A DNA stretch of 9,327 nt. Origin: Gammaproteobacteria bacterium (GTDB lineage: Bacteria > Pseudomonadota > Gammaproteobacteria > Steroidobacterales > Steroidobacteraceae). The notes under the pieces were generated by a model. The model was not told the DNA's origin. It searched no databases and worked only from the letters and a program-made list of their open reading frames with translations. The stretch's first letter is position 1; each line of letters opens with the position of its first letter. Positions 1-6,427 of the stretch are shown here, one piece after another. The stretch spans positions 1-9,327 of the forward strand of contig JAQGOE010000216.1 in NCBI GenBank assembly GCA_028293725.1. The letters are read 5' to 3'. The translations under genes were made by a program, and so were the position numbers.

Positions 1-31
1 GTTGCATAGACTATCGACGGTAAAACCTGAA

Positions 32-994
32 ATGCACGACGAGGATTCCTGCGTGGACAATGCCGCCCGCCTCCCTGTAGCGATTGTTGCAGGCGCCCCT
101 CCCCCAAAGACCGTGAGCGTGGAGGCACAGCGAATCCTGACAAGCCTGCCGAATGACGCAGGGCCGGAGGACCTCGATGTTCACCGCGCAATGTGTGCGC
201 AGGTGCAACGGGAGTTGGGGGAAAGCCTGCTCCAACGACATCGGGTGGCGATGCAGGACGCGGTGATTGGGGGCGTGCCGGTGCGGATTTTCACACCTGC
301 CGCGCTAACGGCGGAGAATCGCGACGCCGTACTACTCAATTTGCACGGTGGCGGCTTTACGGTCGATGCTGGATCGGTGACCGAGAATGTGTCCGTCGCC
401 GCCTACACCAACCTAAGGGTCGTAGCAGCCCGGTATCGCTTAGCCCCTGAGTACGGCTTTCCGGCAGCCGTGGACGATGCTGAAGCGGTCTATCGCGCTC
501 TTCTGGCGAATCACGCGGCCGACCGGATCGGTCTCTATGGGACTTCGGCCGGCGCGTGCCTGTGTGCCCAACTGCTCGTCCGGCTTCGCCAGTCAGGGGA
601 GCGGCTGCCGCGCGCTTTCGGTTTCTTCACGGGAACGGCCGATCTCAGCCGCACCGGGGACTCCGAGTTCTTCTTCCGGCCCGCCGGCGATCCGGTGCAC
701 GTCGAACAGCAGTTTGCTTCGTATTTGCAACACAACGACCGATCGAGCCCACAGGTCTCACCGATTTTCTCCGACTTGAGGGGTCTGCCGCCGACTTTGT
801 GCCTCGCAGGCACCCGCGATTTCATGCTGAGCCAGACCGCACTGTTTCACCAAGCCTTGCTAGGCGCCGGCGTGGACGCGCGACTGTTGGTCTTCGAAGC
901 GATGCCGCACGCACATTGGATCTATCTGGATCTGCCCGAGTCAGACCAGGCGTTCAGGGCAATGGCAGGTTTCTTTGTGAGCCATATGACCTAG
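32..994 (+). CDS. Alpha/beta-hydrolase, HSL (family IV) esterase/lipase
   Basis: Predicted cytoplasmic carboxylester hydrolase of the hormone-sensitive-lipase-like family. Counting from the ATG at 32 (320 aa), I see the oxyanion-hole motif HGGG at 105-108, the family motif YRLAPE at 135-140, the nucleophile elbow GTSAG with Ser172, a likely catalytic Asp263 in GTRDF, and His293 in MPHAH. The order and spacing fit a complete catalytic domain, and the roughly 90-residue N-terminal part fits the family's cap region. No signal peptide is visible. The start is uncertain. The frame stays open to the window edge, ATG 32 has no clear Shine-Dalgarno sequence, and GTG 53 has GAGGA 7 nt upstream. The gene converges on the LacI-type repressor gene; a half-operator-like sequence at 1-9 suggests control by it. 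The substrate is unknown: small acyl esters or sugar/aromatic esters are plausible. The fold and class are secure. Confidence 0.9.
   Translation: MHDEDSCVDNAARLPVAIVAGAPPPKTVSVEAQRILTSLPNDAGPEDLDVHRAMCAQVQRELGESLLQRHRVAMQDAVIGGVPVRIFTPAALTAENRDAVLLNLHGGGFTVDAGSVTENVSVAAYTNLRVVAARYRLAPEYGFPAAVDDAEAVYRALLANHAADRIGLYGTSAGACLCAQLLVRLRQSGERLPRAFGFFTGTADLSRTGDSEFFFRPAGDPVHVEQQFASYLQHNDRSSPQVSPIFSDLRGLPPTLCLAGTRDFMLSQTALFHQALLGAGVDARLLVFEAMPHAHWIYLDLPESDQAFRAMAGFFVSHMT
41..45 (+). promoter_or_regulatory. Shine-Dalgarno candidate favouring a GTG start at 53
   Basis: GAGGA lies 7 nt before an in-frame GTG at 53-55, which would give a 313-aa hydrolase. The upstream ATG at 32 has only a poor purine context. 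The choice affects seven residues outside the catalytic core. Confidence 0.4.
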
Positions 995-1016
995 GAGCCT
1001 GTCAGGCTCCTAGGTC
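988..1016. terminator. Bidirectional hairpin shared by two convergent stop codons
   Basis: A perfect 12-bp inverted repeat (988-999 against 1005-1016) encloses the 5-nt loop TGTCA. The hydrolase TAG (992-994) lies in the left arm and the repressor stop (1010-1012, TAG on the minus strand) lies in the right arm. Each arm carries a CCTAGG hexamer. No T-run follows the stem on either strand, so it is not a textbook intrinsic terminator. Its position between convergent genes still argues for a two-way terminator or an mRNA 3'-end stabiliser. Confidence 0.7.
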
Positions 1017-2026
1017 TCGCGAACGACCAACTCCGTGGGCACGGTGACGGAGCGCGGCTTGGCGCCATCGAAGATCTGGAAGAGCTTCTCGACCAGAAGG
1101 CTGCCCGCCTGATAGGTATCCTGACGAATCGTGGTCAGTGGCCGCTGAAAATACTGGGCAATCGGCAAGTCGTTATAGCCAATGACCGAGACATCGTCCG
1201 GCACCTGAAGTTTCGCTTCGAGCAGGGCCACTACAACTCCCATCGCGACGGTATCACTCCCGGCGAACACCCCATTTATGCGCGAGTCTGCCCGCGCCAG
1301 AAGCGACTTCATTGCGGCGTAGCCCGCGTCGAACGTGAACTCCGGGATCTCGAGATCGATCACACGGCCGCTCTTTCCCGCCAATTTCAGGGCACTCTCC
1401 AGCCCTTGCCGCCGCTGCTCCATTTCCGGATGAGACCGATTACCGACAAAGACAATGGAATCGCGCCCGATATCCGTAAATCGCCGTCCCGCCAGCAGCC
1501 CCCCCTTCCTATTATCGCTTCCGACCGTGCAGTAAGTTGACTGCGGGTCGACCGCGCCCCACACCACGAAGGGGACACTGGTCCGCGCAAGATCCTTGAG
1601 CCATTTGTCACCCGGCCCCTGACCCAAAAATATGATCCCGTCGGCCCGCTTGGAAGAGATCATGACCTCGTACGAATACGCGTCATCGGCCTCCGGCGAG
1701 CACAGCAGCAGGTCGTGCTTGCGAACCCACAACCCATTCGCAACATCATTCAATAGCTGAAAGAAAAACGGCGCCGCCGCATGCTCGTTACTCTGCGGCG
1801 GCAGGTGCATGACAACCGCAACGGTGTGAGTCCGGTTGGTCCGCAGCTTCTGGGCATTCCAATTGACCGAATAGCCGTGCTGGCGCGCGATCGCCAGAAT
1901 TCGCTCCTTGGTGGCCGGGCTGACCAGCGGGCTGTCCTTGAAAGCCCTGGAGACAGTGGGCTTCGACACCTTCGCCAGCCGAGCGATGTCGTCCATGGTC
2001 GTCAAATTGGCTTTTCGAGCAGACAT
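1010..2026 (-). CDS. LacI/GalR-family transcriptional repressor
   Basis: A 338-aa DNA-binding regulator, the usual LacI/GalR length. Residues 12-31 form the N-terminal helix-turn-helix (DDIARLAKV, then TVSRAF). A hinge helix follows at about 54-64 with the minor-groove Leu at 61. Residues 68-338 form a periplasmic-binding-protein-like effector core, with recognisable family motifs SDNRKGG (170-176), FAGSDTVAMG (254-263), PDDVSVIGYND (276-286) and PLTTIRQD (296-303). The start is the ATG at 2026, with GGAAA 8 nt upstream. Upstream in-frame codons exist as far as 2209 but would add a low-complexity tail ahead of the DNA-binding domain. The gene converges on the esterase gene, and a palindromic operator candidate sits in its own promoter, which suggests autorepression. 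Family members usually sense sugars or nucleosides; this effector cannot be read from the sequence. Confidence 0.95.
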   Translation of the reverse strand: MSARKANLTTMDDIARLAKVSKPTVSRAFKDSPLVSPATKERILAIARQHGYSVNWNAQKLRTNRTHTVAVVMHLPPQSNEHAAAPFFFQLLNDVANGLWVRKHDLLLCSPEADDAYSYEVMISSKRADGIIFLGQGPGDKWLKDLARTSVPFVVWGAVDPQSTYCTVGSDNRKGGLLAGRRFTDIGRDSIVFVGNRSHPEMEQRRQGLESALKLAGKSGRVIDLEIPEFTFDAGYAAMKSLLARADSRINGVFAGSDTVAMGVVVALLEAKLQVPDDVSVIGYNDLPIAQYFQRPLTTIRQDTYQAGSLLVEKLFQIFDGAKPRSVTVPTELVVRET

Positions 2027-2113
2027 CCCGTTACTTTCCGACAGTTGCGCATGGCTCTGGCCAGCTTTCAGCCCCGGCCCCGCTGCGGCAGCGGACGGCG
2101 GCGGCCACGAGGC

Positions 2114-2119
2114 ATCATA
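2114..2119 (-). promoter_or_regulatory. Putative -10 box of the LacI-type gene
   Basis: On the minus strand this reads TATGAT, five of six matches to TATAAT. It lies about 90 bp upstream of the ATG at 2026, so the 5' leader would be roughly 80 nt. The -35 region expected 17-18 bp further upstream is weak (ATGCAA at best) and lies within the inverted repeat at 2128-2143. A repressor bound there would block this promoter. Confidence 0.45.
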
Positions 2120-2127
2120 GCAACCAA

Positions 2128-2143
2128 ATGCAACGGGTTGCAT
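2128..2143. promoter_or_regulatory. LacI-family operator candidate (7-2-7 inverted repeat)
   Basis: ATGCAAC-GG-GTTGCAT is a perfect inverted repeat of 7-bp arms around a 2-bp centre. Its size and TGCAA/TTGCA arms resemble LacI/GalR-family operators (general shape TGNAANCGNTTNCA), except that the centre is GG instead of CG. It begins 8 bp upstream of the repressor's -10 box and is about 100 bp from its start codon. Autoregulation is the simplest reading. The identity of the binding protein is inferred from proximity. Confidence 0.6.
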
Positions 2144-2308
2144 AGTGGCTGATCGCTGGCCTGTGCCGGGGCGTCCGAGGCGTCCCGCTCGAGCATCATC
2201 CGGCCGCAATGCAGTCGTCCGCCGCGGTCGTTACCAGGCCAGCGTCATCGCCCCACACGGTCGTCGAAGTCTTAACGGCGGCTGAACGTTCACGTTTCCA
2301 ACTCTGGG

Positions 2309-2338
2309 GGAACCCCGGTCTGCAGCGACCGTTCTAAT
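2309..2338 (+). promoter_or_regulatory. ECF-sigma-like promoter candidate for the PepSY gene
   Basis: GGAACC at 2309-2314 and TCTAA at 2333-2337, separated by 18 bp, resemble the GGAAC / TCTNA elements recognised by RpoE-like extracytoplasmic-function sigma factors. Transcription would begin near 2344, about 30 nt before the start codon and just ahead of the GGAAGGAG ribosome-binding site at 2361-2368. An envelope-stress sigma factor would suit an exported product. The match rests on short motifs only. Confidence 0.35.
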
Positions 2339-2373
2339 GTCATGTTCGATTCGCGCAGTTGGAAGGAGCGGCT

Positions 2374-2907
2374 ATGAAACTCGAGGTCACTGCCCTATTG
2401 ACGGCGATCACCGTGGGCTGTGCGGTTACGGCTAGCTACGCTGCCGAGCCCGCTCGCGAGAACGCGATGCTCAGCCGTGCCAAGGTGTCCATGAATCAAG
2501 CCATCACGGTGTCCGAGGAACAGGGCAGCGGCCAGGCGATCGACGCCGAGTACATTCCCAAGGGCGGCACCATGGGTATATATGACGTGAAGGTGTTGAG
2601 CATGGATGGCAAGAAGCTGCTCGACTTCAACATAAACGCTGAGAACGGTAGAGTACTGAAGGCTACCCGCAGGGGCGTCGAGAAGGTGTTTACGCGAATC
2701 AAGCCTGCAGACCTGCAAAGCGCGCAGACTCCTCTGAAGGGTGCCATCAAGACGGCCGAGGCGCAGACCGGCGGTAAGGCCGTGATGGCGGATATCGACC
2801 GGCATGGCGATACTGTACGGTATACCGTGAAGGTAGCCATGGCCGACGGCACGACCGAGAATATCAAGGTCAATGGAGCCGACGGTAAGGTGGCCTCGGC
2901 CAAGTAA
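2374..2907 (+). CDS. Secreted protein with two PepSY domains
   Basis: A 177-aa exported protein. Residues 1-24 form a signal peptide with a hydrophobic core and a likely cleavage site near SYAA at 21-24. Two PepSY-like repeats follow, at about 35-97 and 118-174. Each has an N-terminal helix (VSMNQAITVSEEQ; PLKGAIKTAEAQTGG), a central YDVKV or YTVKV strand, and a terminal N-x-E/D-N/G-G-K/R-V turn, with NAENGRV at 88-94 and NGADGKV at 167-173. PepSY domains are associated with peptidase inhibition or metal/redox proteins in the periplasm; the function here is unknown. The start is set by the strong GGAAGGAG 5 nt before the ATG, which excludes the in-frame TTG 15 nt upstream. The gene converges on the exported small protein to its right, with only 8 bp between stop codons and no clear terminator. 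Confidence 0.85.
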   Translation: MKLEVTALLTAITVGCAVTASYAAEPARENAMLSRAKVSMNQAITVSEEQGSGQAIDAEYIPKGGTMGIYDVKVLSMDGKKLLDFNINAENGRVLKATRRGVEKVFTRIKPADLQSAQTPLKGAIKTAEAQTGGKAVMADIDRHGDTVRYTVKVAMADGTTENIKVNGADGKVASAK

Positions 2908-2915
2908 ATGGCCAG

Positions 2916-3407
2916 CTACGGCTCGCTGCTGCGGTTGTAGGTCGCCAGCAGAGCCTTTTCGACGATGGCGTCGGCGTCCTTGTCGAGCATCTCCGGGTAT
3001 TTCGTCAGATAGTCCTGCACGATCACCGGTGCCCTGTCGCAAGTAGGACCATCCGTAATGAAGTCGCTGCTCATCAGCGGCACGAGTATCGGTACAGCCC
3101 GGGTCATGCCCTCGAGTATGCGGGGATCGAGGTGTTTCTTCTTCTTTCCGTCCTGCAACGCCCCCGCGAGAAGCGCGGCGCGCCGAACCAACTCCTTCTC
3201 GAGATCGACCACGGCGCAGATGTAGGACGTTACGAGCGTCGCATCGTTGAGCTCCTTGTCCGATAGCGTTTCATGCGCATTCCAGCGCTGCTGTTGCCTG
3301 ATTCCATTTTCCAGCCACGCGCCGTCGCGCACCGGTGGTAACCATGGCGCACCCCACGTCGCGGTGCTGTAGCTGATGCACGTCACAATAGCGACAAGAA
3401 TTCGCAT
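2916..3407 (-). CDS. Small exported protein, Rap1a/Tai-like
   Basis: A 163-aa protein with a signal peptide (residues 1-19 or 20, MRILVAIVTCISYSTATWG), so probably periplasmic. The mature part has SYICAVVDLEKE at 61-72 and a C-terminal segment PTCDRAPVIVQDYLTKYPEM at 121-140. That segment resembles the conserved C-terminus of the Rap1a/Tai family (Cys, then V-x-x-YL-x-x-HPE-x-L). Cys64 and Cys123 are spaced to form a disulfide. Known Rap1a/Tai members neutralise type VI secretion amidase effectors, but many homologues are uncharacterised and no T6SS effector gene lies in this window. I chose ATG 3407, preceded by GAGG at 6 nt, over the in-frame GTG at 3419, which overlaps that ribosome-binding site. 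Family assignment is by eye from short motifs; the gene itself is likely real. Confidence 0.7.
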   Translation of the reverse strand: MRILVAIVTCISYSTATWGAPWLPPVRDGAWLENGIRQQQRWNAHETLSDKELNDATLVTSYICAVVDLEKELVRRAALLAGALQDGKKKKHLDPRILEGMTRAVPILVPLMSSDFITDGPTCDRAPVIVQDYLTKYPEMLDKDADAIVEKALLATYNRSSEP

Positions 3408-3421
3408 GATATGCCTCACAT

Positions 3422-3460
3422 CGCGTTGGCAGGCGGACGAACCAGGATCCCGTCAACGCG
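3422..3460. repeat. Intercistronic inverted repeat after the RNase H stop
   Basis: CGCGTTG at 3422-3428 pairs perfectly with CAACGCG at 3454-3460 around a 25-nt loop. The repeat starts immediately after the RNase H stop codon and ends about 5 nt before the ribosome-binding site of the next minus-strand gene. There is no T-run, so a transcript-stabilising or translation-modulating stem is as likely as a terminator. Confidence 0.4.
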
Positions 3461-4207
3461 CTAGCCCTTGCGCATGCGTAGGATCACTTCGATATCCATC
3501 TCTGCGCCATACGGGCGCAGGTCTTCACTACCACTCTCCACCGCAAACATCGCCATCCGATCTGCTAATTCGTTACCTTGTGTTCCCACATGCGCACTGA
3601 CGTGGATCAATTGCAGCTGAGATTCGATGCGGACGTACACGGCGTGAGCGTCTTGAATAATGCTCAAATTCTTGATTTCACCGCCAGCCTTGCGCCAGCC
3701 TTTCTTTTGCCACCCCGCAGCCCACTTTGATATACAGTTGATTGCATACGTCGAGTCACACAGTATCTGCGCTGTTTTTCCGGCAACGATGGTTGTTTCG
3801 GCCATCAGCAGCGCGTGATGCAGGGCATTGAGCTCCGCCGTGTTATTGGTACCGCTCGGGTTGTAAAGGCCATACCACAATTGCTCGAGCTTACCGTCGC
3901 GATAGACAGCGATGCCTGAACCTGCTCTGCCGGGATTCGGGTCGCAGGCGCCATCGCAATAGATCTGTAAGCCAACAGCGACCGCAGGGGGCTCGTTGCG
4001 CGCGGGAATACCGGCGCTCGCTATCGCCGGCCGCCTCCCGGCGGTTGGAGGTCTGCCGGCGCGGAAAGCCTGATTGGCCTCCGTCTGACTCGCGAACGAT
4101 TTGAACCGCGCGCCGGGGAACTCATTGACGTGTCGATGGGTTGTCGCCCAGTCGGTGAACACGCCAGTCTCTCGCCCCGCCCACACCACGTAGAACTTCT
4201 TTGCCAA
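3461..4207 (-). CDS. rnhA: Ribonuclease H with N-terminal viroplasmin domain
   Basis: Cytoplasmic endonuclease that cleaves the RNA strand of RNA-DNA hybrids, acting in R-loop and primer removal. The 248-aa protein has three parts. The first is a caulimovirus viroplasmin-like hybrid-binding domain at about 3-50 (KFYVVWAGRETGVFTDW). The second is a Pro/Ala/Arg-rich linker at about 52-78. The third is a type I RNase H domain at about 80-225. All catalytic positions are present: Asp85 in YCDGACDPNPG, Glu125 in TAELNAL, Asp151 in LCDSTYAI, His206 in SAHVG, and Asp216 in NELADRM. The start is a TTG preceded by GAGG at 7 nt; the resulting MAKKFYVVWAG matches the usual N-terminus of this class. The gene lies 32 bp downstream of the PQQ dehydrogenase gene on the same strand, so read-through is possible, although its housekeeping role does not suggest a functional link. 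Confidence 0.95.
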   Translation of the reverse strand: MAKKFYVVWAGRETGVFTDWATTHRHVNEFPGARFKSFASQTEANQAFRAGRPPTAGRRPAIASAGIPARNEPPAVAVGLQIYCDGACDPNPGRAGSGIAVYRDGKLEQLWYGLYNPSGTNNTAELNALHHALLMAETTIVAGKTAQILCDSTYAINCISKWAAGWQKKGWRKAGGEIKNLSIIQDAHAVYVRIESQLQLIHVSAHVGTQGNELADRMAMFAVESGSEDLRPYGAEMDIEVILRMRKG

Positions 4208-4214
4208 TTCGATG

Positions 4215-4218
4215 CCTC
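4215..4218 (-). promoter_or_regulatory. Shine-Dalgarno supporting the TTG start of RNase H
   Basis: On the minus strand GAGG stands 7 nt before the TTG at 4207. With the conserved N-terminal sequence that begins there, it supports a genuine non-ATG start. Confidence 0.6.
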
Positions 4219-4239
4219 GTTCCGCTGCGACTGTTAGAG

Positions 4240-6423
4240 TTAGTTCCCCGCATGTCCGGTCTCCTGACGCGGAACGAGGGGACCGGTAGCGCCGGAACCG
4301 CCCTCCTTCAGGGCAGTGGCGCGCGAGATCAAGTACTCGCGCACGGCGGCTGCGTCCTCAGTCTTCAGGTCCTTTCCGAAGGAACCCATGCCCTTGTCCG
4401 CTCGCCCCCCCTGCAATACTACATAATCGAAGCCTTCTTGCGTCCACAACAGCGGCGTGACCGTGAGATTAGGGAAGCTGGTTCGCGCCTGCAGGCCGTT
4501 GGCGCCATGGCAGACTGAGCAGTACTGCGAATAGACCTCGCCACCGTGCGCAATCGTCTGGACCGAGGCAGTCAAAGGCGGCGGATTGAGCGGCGGGGGT
4601 GTGTAGGGTTCGGGTACCGGCAGCGCCGCCTTGCCACCCAGTGCGAAAACCAACATCCGTGCATGAGTTGGTGCGAAGTAGCCGCCCTGCGCGACGCCAC
4701 CGACGCTGGCGGCGATGTACTGCACACCGTCAAGCAAGTAGGTGATCGGTGCAGCAAACACCGCCGTCTTCGTGTCGAAGCTCCAGAGCTTTGCACCGCT
4801 CTTCGCGTCATAGGCGCTCAGCACTTTGCCGACACCATTACCCATGAAGACCAGGTTGCCCGCGGTCGCGAGCACACCGCTGGTCGGGAGCCCGTCCGAG
4901 TAGGGCTCGGTTTCCCACACGACCTTGTGTGCAACCGGGTCCCACGCCTTCAGCCGGCCGCTGACGCCATGCCGGTCGTACGGTTGCAGTTTACCGGGCT
5001 CGACCTTAACACCCATGTTGATGCCGAGGCTGAACCCACCGCCCGGCGGCCGAACGCCGGGCTGAGCGCCAGCCATGGTGAAGTAGGCATCCCAGGAGGG
5101 GATGTAGACGAGGCCGGTTTCCGGGCTGAACGCATTCGGATGCCAGCTATGGCCGCCCTGCACGCCCGGTGCAAGATTCCACGGCTCCTTCTCATAACGC
5201 GCGCCCGGCACGACATCGGGACGGCCGGTCTTCATATCCACGCCAGTAGCCCAATTCACCTCCGTGAAGGGATCGGCGCTGATGAGTTTGCCCGTGGCAG
5301 CATCGAGCACATAGAAGAAACCGTTCTTCGAGGGCTGCAGGATGACGTGCTTCCTGTGACCGCCGATAACGAGATCGGCGGTCATCATGGGACTGACTGC
5401 GTCGTAATCCCACGCGTCGCCCGGCGTCTCCTGGTAATGCCACACATAGTCGCCGGTGTCAGGCTTTACCGCGACGATGGATGCGGAATACAGATCGTCG
5501 TTGAGATTCGGTTCACGTACGCGCGCATTCCAGGGCGTGGCATTGCCGGTACCAAAGTACAGCAGATCGGTCACTGGATCGTAGACGGCCGAATCCCACA
5601 CCGTGCCGCCACCACCGGCGACCTTCCACCACTCGCCGCTCCAGGTCTTCGCGGCCCTCTCCAACGCCTTGCTCTCGAAACCTTTCGCCGGATCGCCGGG
5701 CACGGTCCAGAAGCGCCAGACCTCTTTGCCTGTCTCGGCGTCGAATGCGGCGATCCACCCGCGCACACCGAACTCACCTCCGGAGCCGCCTATGAACACC
5801 TTTCCCTTCGCGACTCGCGGAGCCATGGTGATTGCGTAATGCTTCCCCATCTCGCCAAGGCCGAGACTTTCGGGAACAGTGTCGGTCGACCAGGATTCCT
5901 TGCCGGTCTTCGCGTCAATCGCCACTAAGCGGGCGTCGAGTGTGCCCATGATGATCTTGCCGTGCCATGCAGCGATACCGCGGTTTACGAGGCCCACGTT
6001 GTAGCGCAGCCGCTCGCCGTGAATTAACGGGTTGTACTTCCACAGTTGCTCGCCACTCTTCGCGTCGAAGGCGTAGACCACGTCGCGCGCCGTCGAAACG
6101 TAAATGACCCCGTCTATGTACAGTGGCGAACCGTGCTGGTTCTGATTGGTTTCGTAGTCGGCGAACCACTGCAGACCCAGCGTGCCGACGTTGCTCGCGT
6201 CGATCCTCCTCAGCGGACTGAAACGCTGCTCAGAGTAGGTGCCGCCGTAGGTCATCCACTGGCCGGGCTCGTCGGCAGCTTTGAGTAGGCGCGCGGCAGT
6301 CACATTGGCGGCGGGAGCGGCGTGGCCCGAGGACGCGGCGACGGGTGTTTCGTGCAGGCCGCGGCAGCCCAAGATCGCCGCGGACAGCAGCAAGCCGACG
6401 CCCAGGACGTGGATACGGATCAT
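4240..6423 (-). CDS. PQQ-dependent quinohaemoprotein dehydrogenase with cytochrome c domain
   Basis: Predicted periplasmic enzyme that oxidises an alcohol or aldehyde with PQQ and passes electrons through its own haem c. The 727-aa length fits the quinohaemoprotein alcohol dehydrogenase class. The propeller spans about 50-597 and has repeated A-x-D-x-x-[TS]-G-x-x-x-x-W motifs, for example AFDAKSGEQLW, AFDAETGKEVW and AYDAKSGAKLW. Expected calcium/PQQ-site residues are present: Glu217 in GGEFGVRG, Asn294 in GTGNATPW, and catalytic Asp339 in GDAWDYD. The cytochrome c domain has CSVCH at 635-639 and probable axial Met679. Oddly, the family's vicinal Cys-Cys is replaced by Asn142-Val143, and the protein has only three Cys in total. 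The N-terminus is a signal peptide with a weak lipobox, ILGC at 17-20. The start at 6423 lies 4 nt after the yghU stop, implying coupled translation; longer starts would overlap yghU. No PQQ biosynthesis genes are in the window. The substrate is unknown. Confidence 0.93.
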   Translation of the reverse strand: MIRIHVLGVGLLLSAAILGCRGLHETPVAASSGHAAPAANVTAARLLKAADEPGQWMTYGGTYSEQRFSPLRRIDASNVGTLGLQWFADYETNQNQHGSPLYIDGVIYVSTARDVVYAFDAKSGEQLWKYNPLIHGERLRYNVGLVNRGIAAWHGKIIMGTLDARLVAIDAKTGKESWSTDTVPESLGLGEMGKHYAITMAPRVAKGKVFIGGSGGEFGVRGWIAAFDAETGKEVWRFWTVPGDPAKGFESKALERAAKTWSGEWWKVAGGGGTVWDSAVYDPVTDLLYFGTGNATPWNARVREPNLNDDLYSASIVAVKPDTGDYVWHYQETPGDAWDYDAVSPMMTADLVIGGHRKHVILQPSKNGFFYVLDAATGKLISADPFTEVNWATGVDMKTGRPDVVPGARYEKEPWNLAPGVQGGHSWHPNAFSPETGLVYIPSWDAYFTMAGAQPGVRPPGGGFSLGINMGVKVEPGKLQPYDRHGVSGRLKAWDPVAHKVVWETEPYSDGLPTSGVLATAGNLVFMGNGVGKVLSAYDAKSGAKLWSFDTKTAVFAAPITYLLDGVQYIAASVGGVAQGGYFAPTHARMLVFALGGKAALPVPEPYTPPPLNPPPLTASVQTIAHGGEVYSQYCSVCHGANGLQARTSFPNLTVTPLLWTQEGFDYVVLQGGRADKGMGSFGKDLKTEDAAAVREYLISRATALKEGGSGATGPLVPRQETGHAGN

Positions 6424-6427
6424 GTGG

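Larger units (their letters stand above)
2027..2373. other. Divergent intergenic region between lacI-type and PepSY genes
   Basis: These 347 bases lie between two divergent starts and hold no convincing gene. The left half carries the repressor's -10 box and the operator-like inverted repeat. The right half carries a GGAAC/TCTAA promoter candidate and a strong ribosome-binding site for the PepSY gene. Open frames here are short extensions of the repressor frame or its antisense, with no recognisable protein signature. Confidence 0.7.

Noticed and set aside
2027..2209. N-terminal extension of the LacI-type protein to 2209
   Set aside because: It adds 61 Ala/Gly/Pro-rich residues before the HTH, which normally sits at the extreme N-terminus, and it would run through the operator and -10 candidates.
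2395..3042. A 215-codon minus-strand frame across the PepSY gene
   Set aside because: It is antisense to the double-PepSY protein and overlaps the start of the Rap1a-like frame, with no protein signature.
4546..5928. A 460-codon plus-strand open frame opposite the PQQ dehydrogenase
   Set aside because: It is fully antisense to a gene with clear domain motifs. Its translation is Arg/His/Gly-rich with no recognisable motif, as expected from an open antisense frame in GC-rich DNA.
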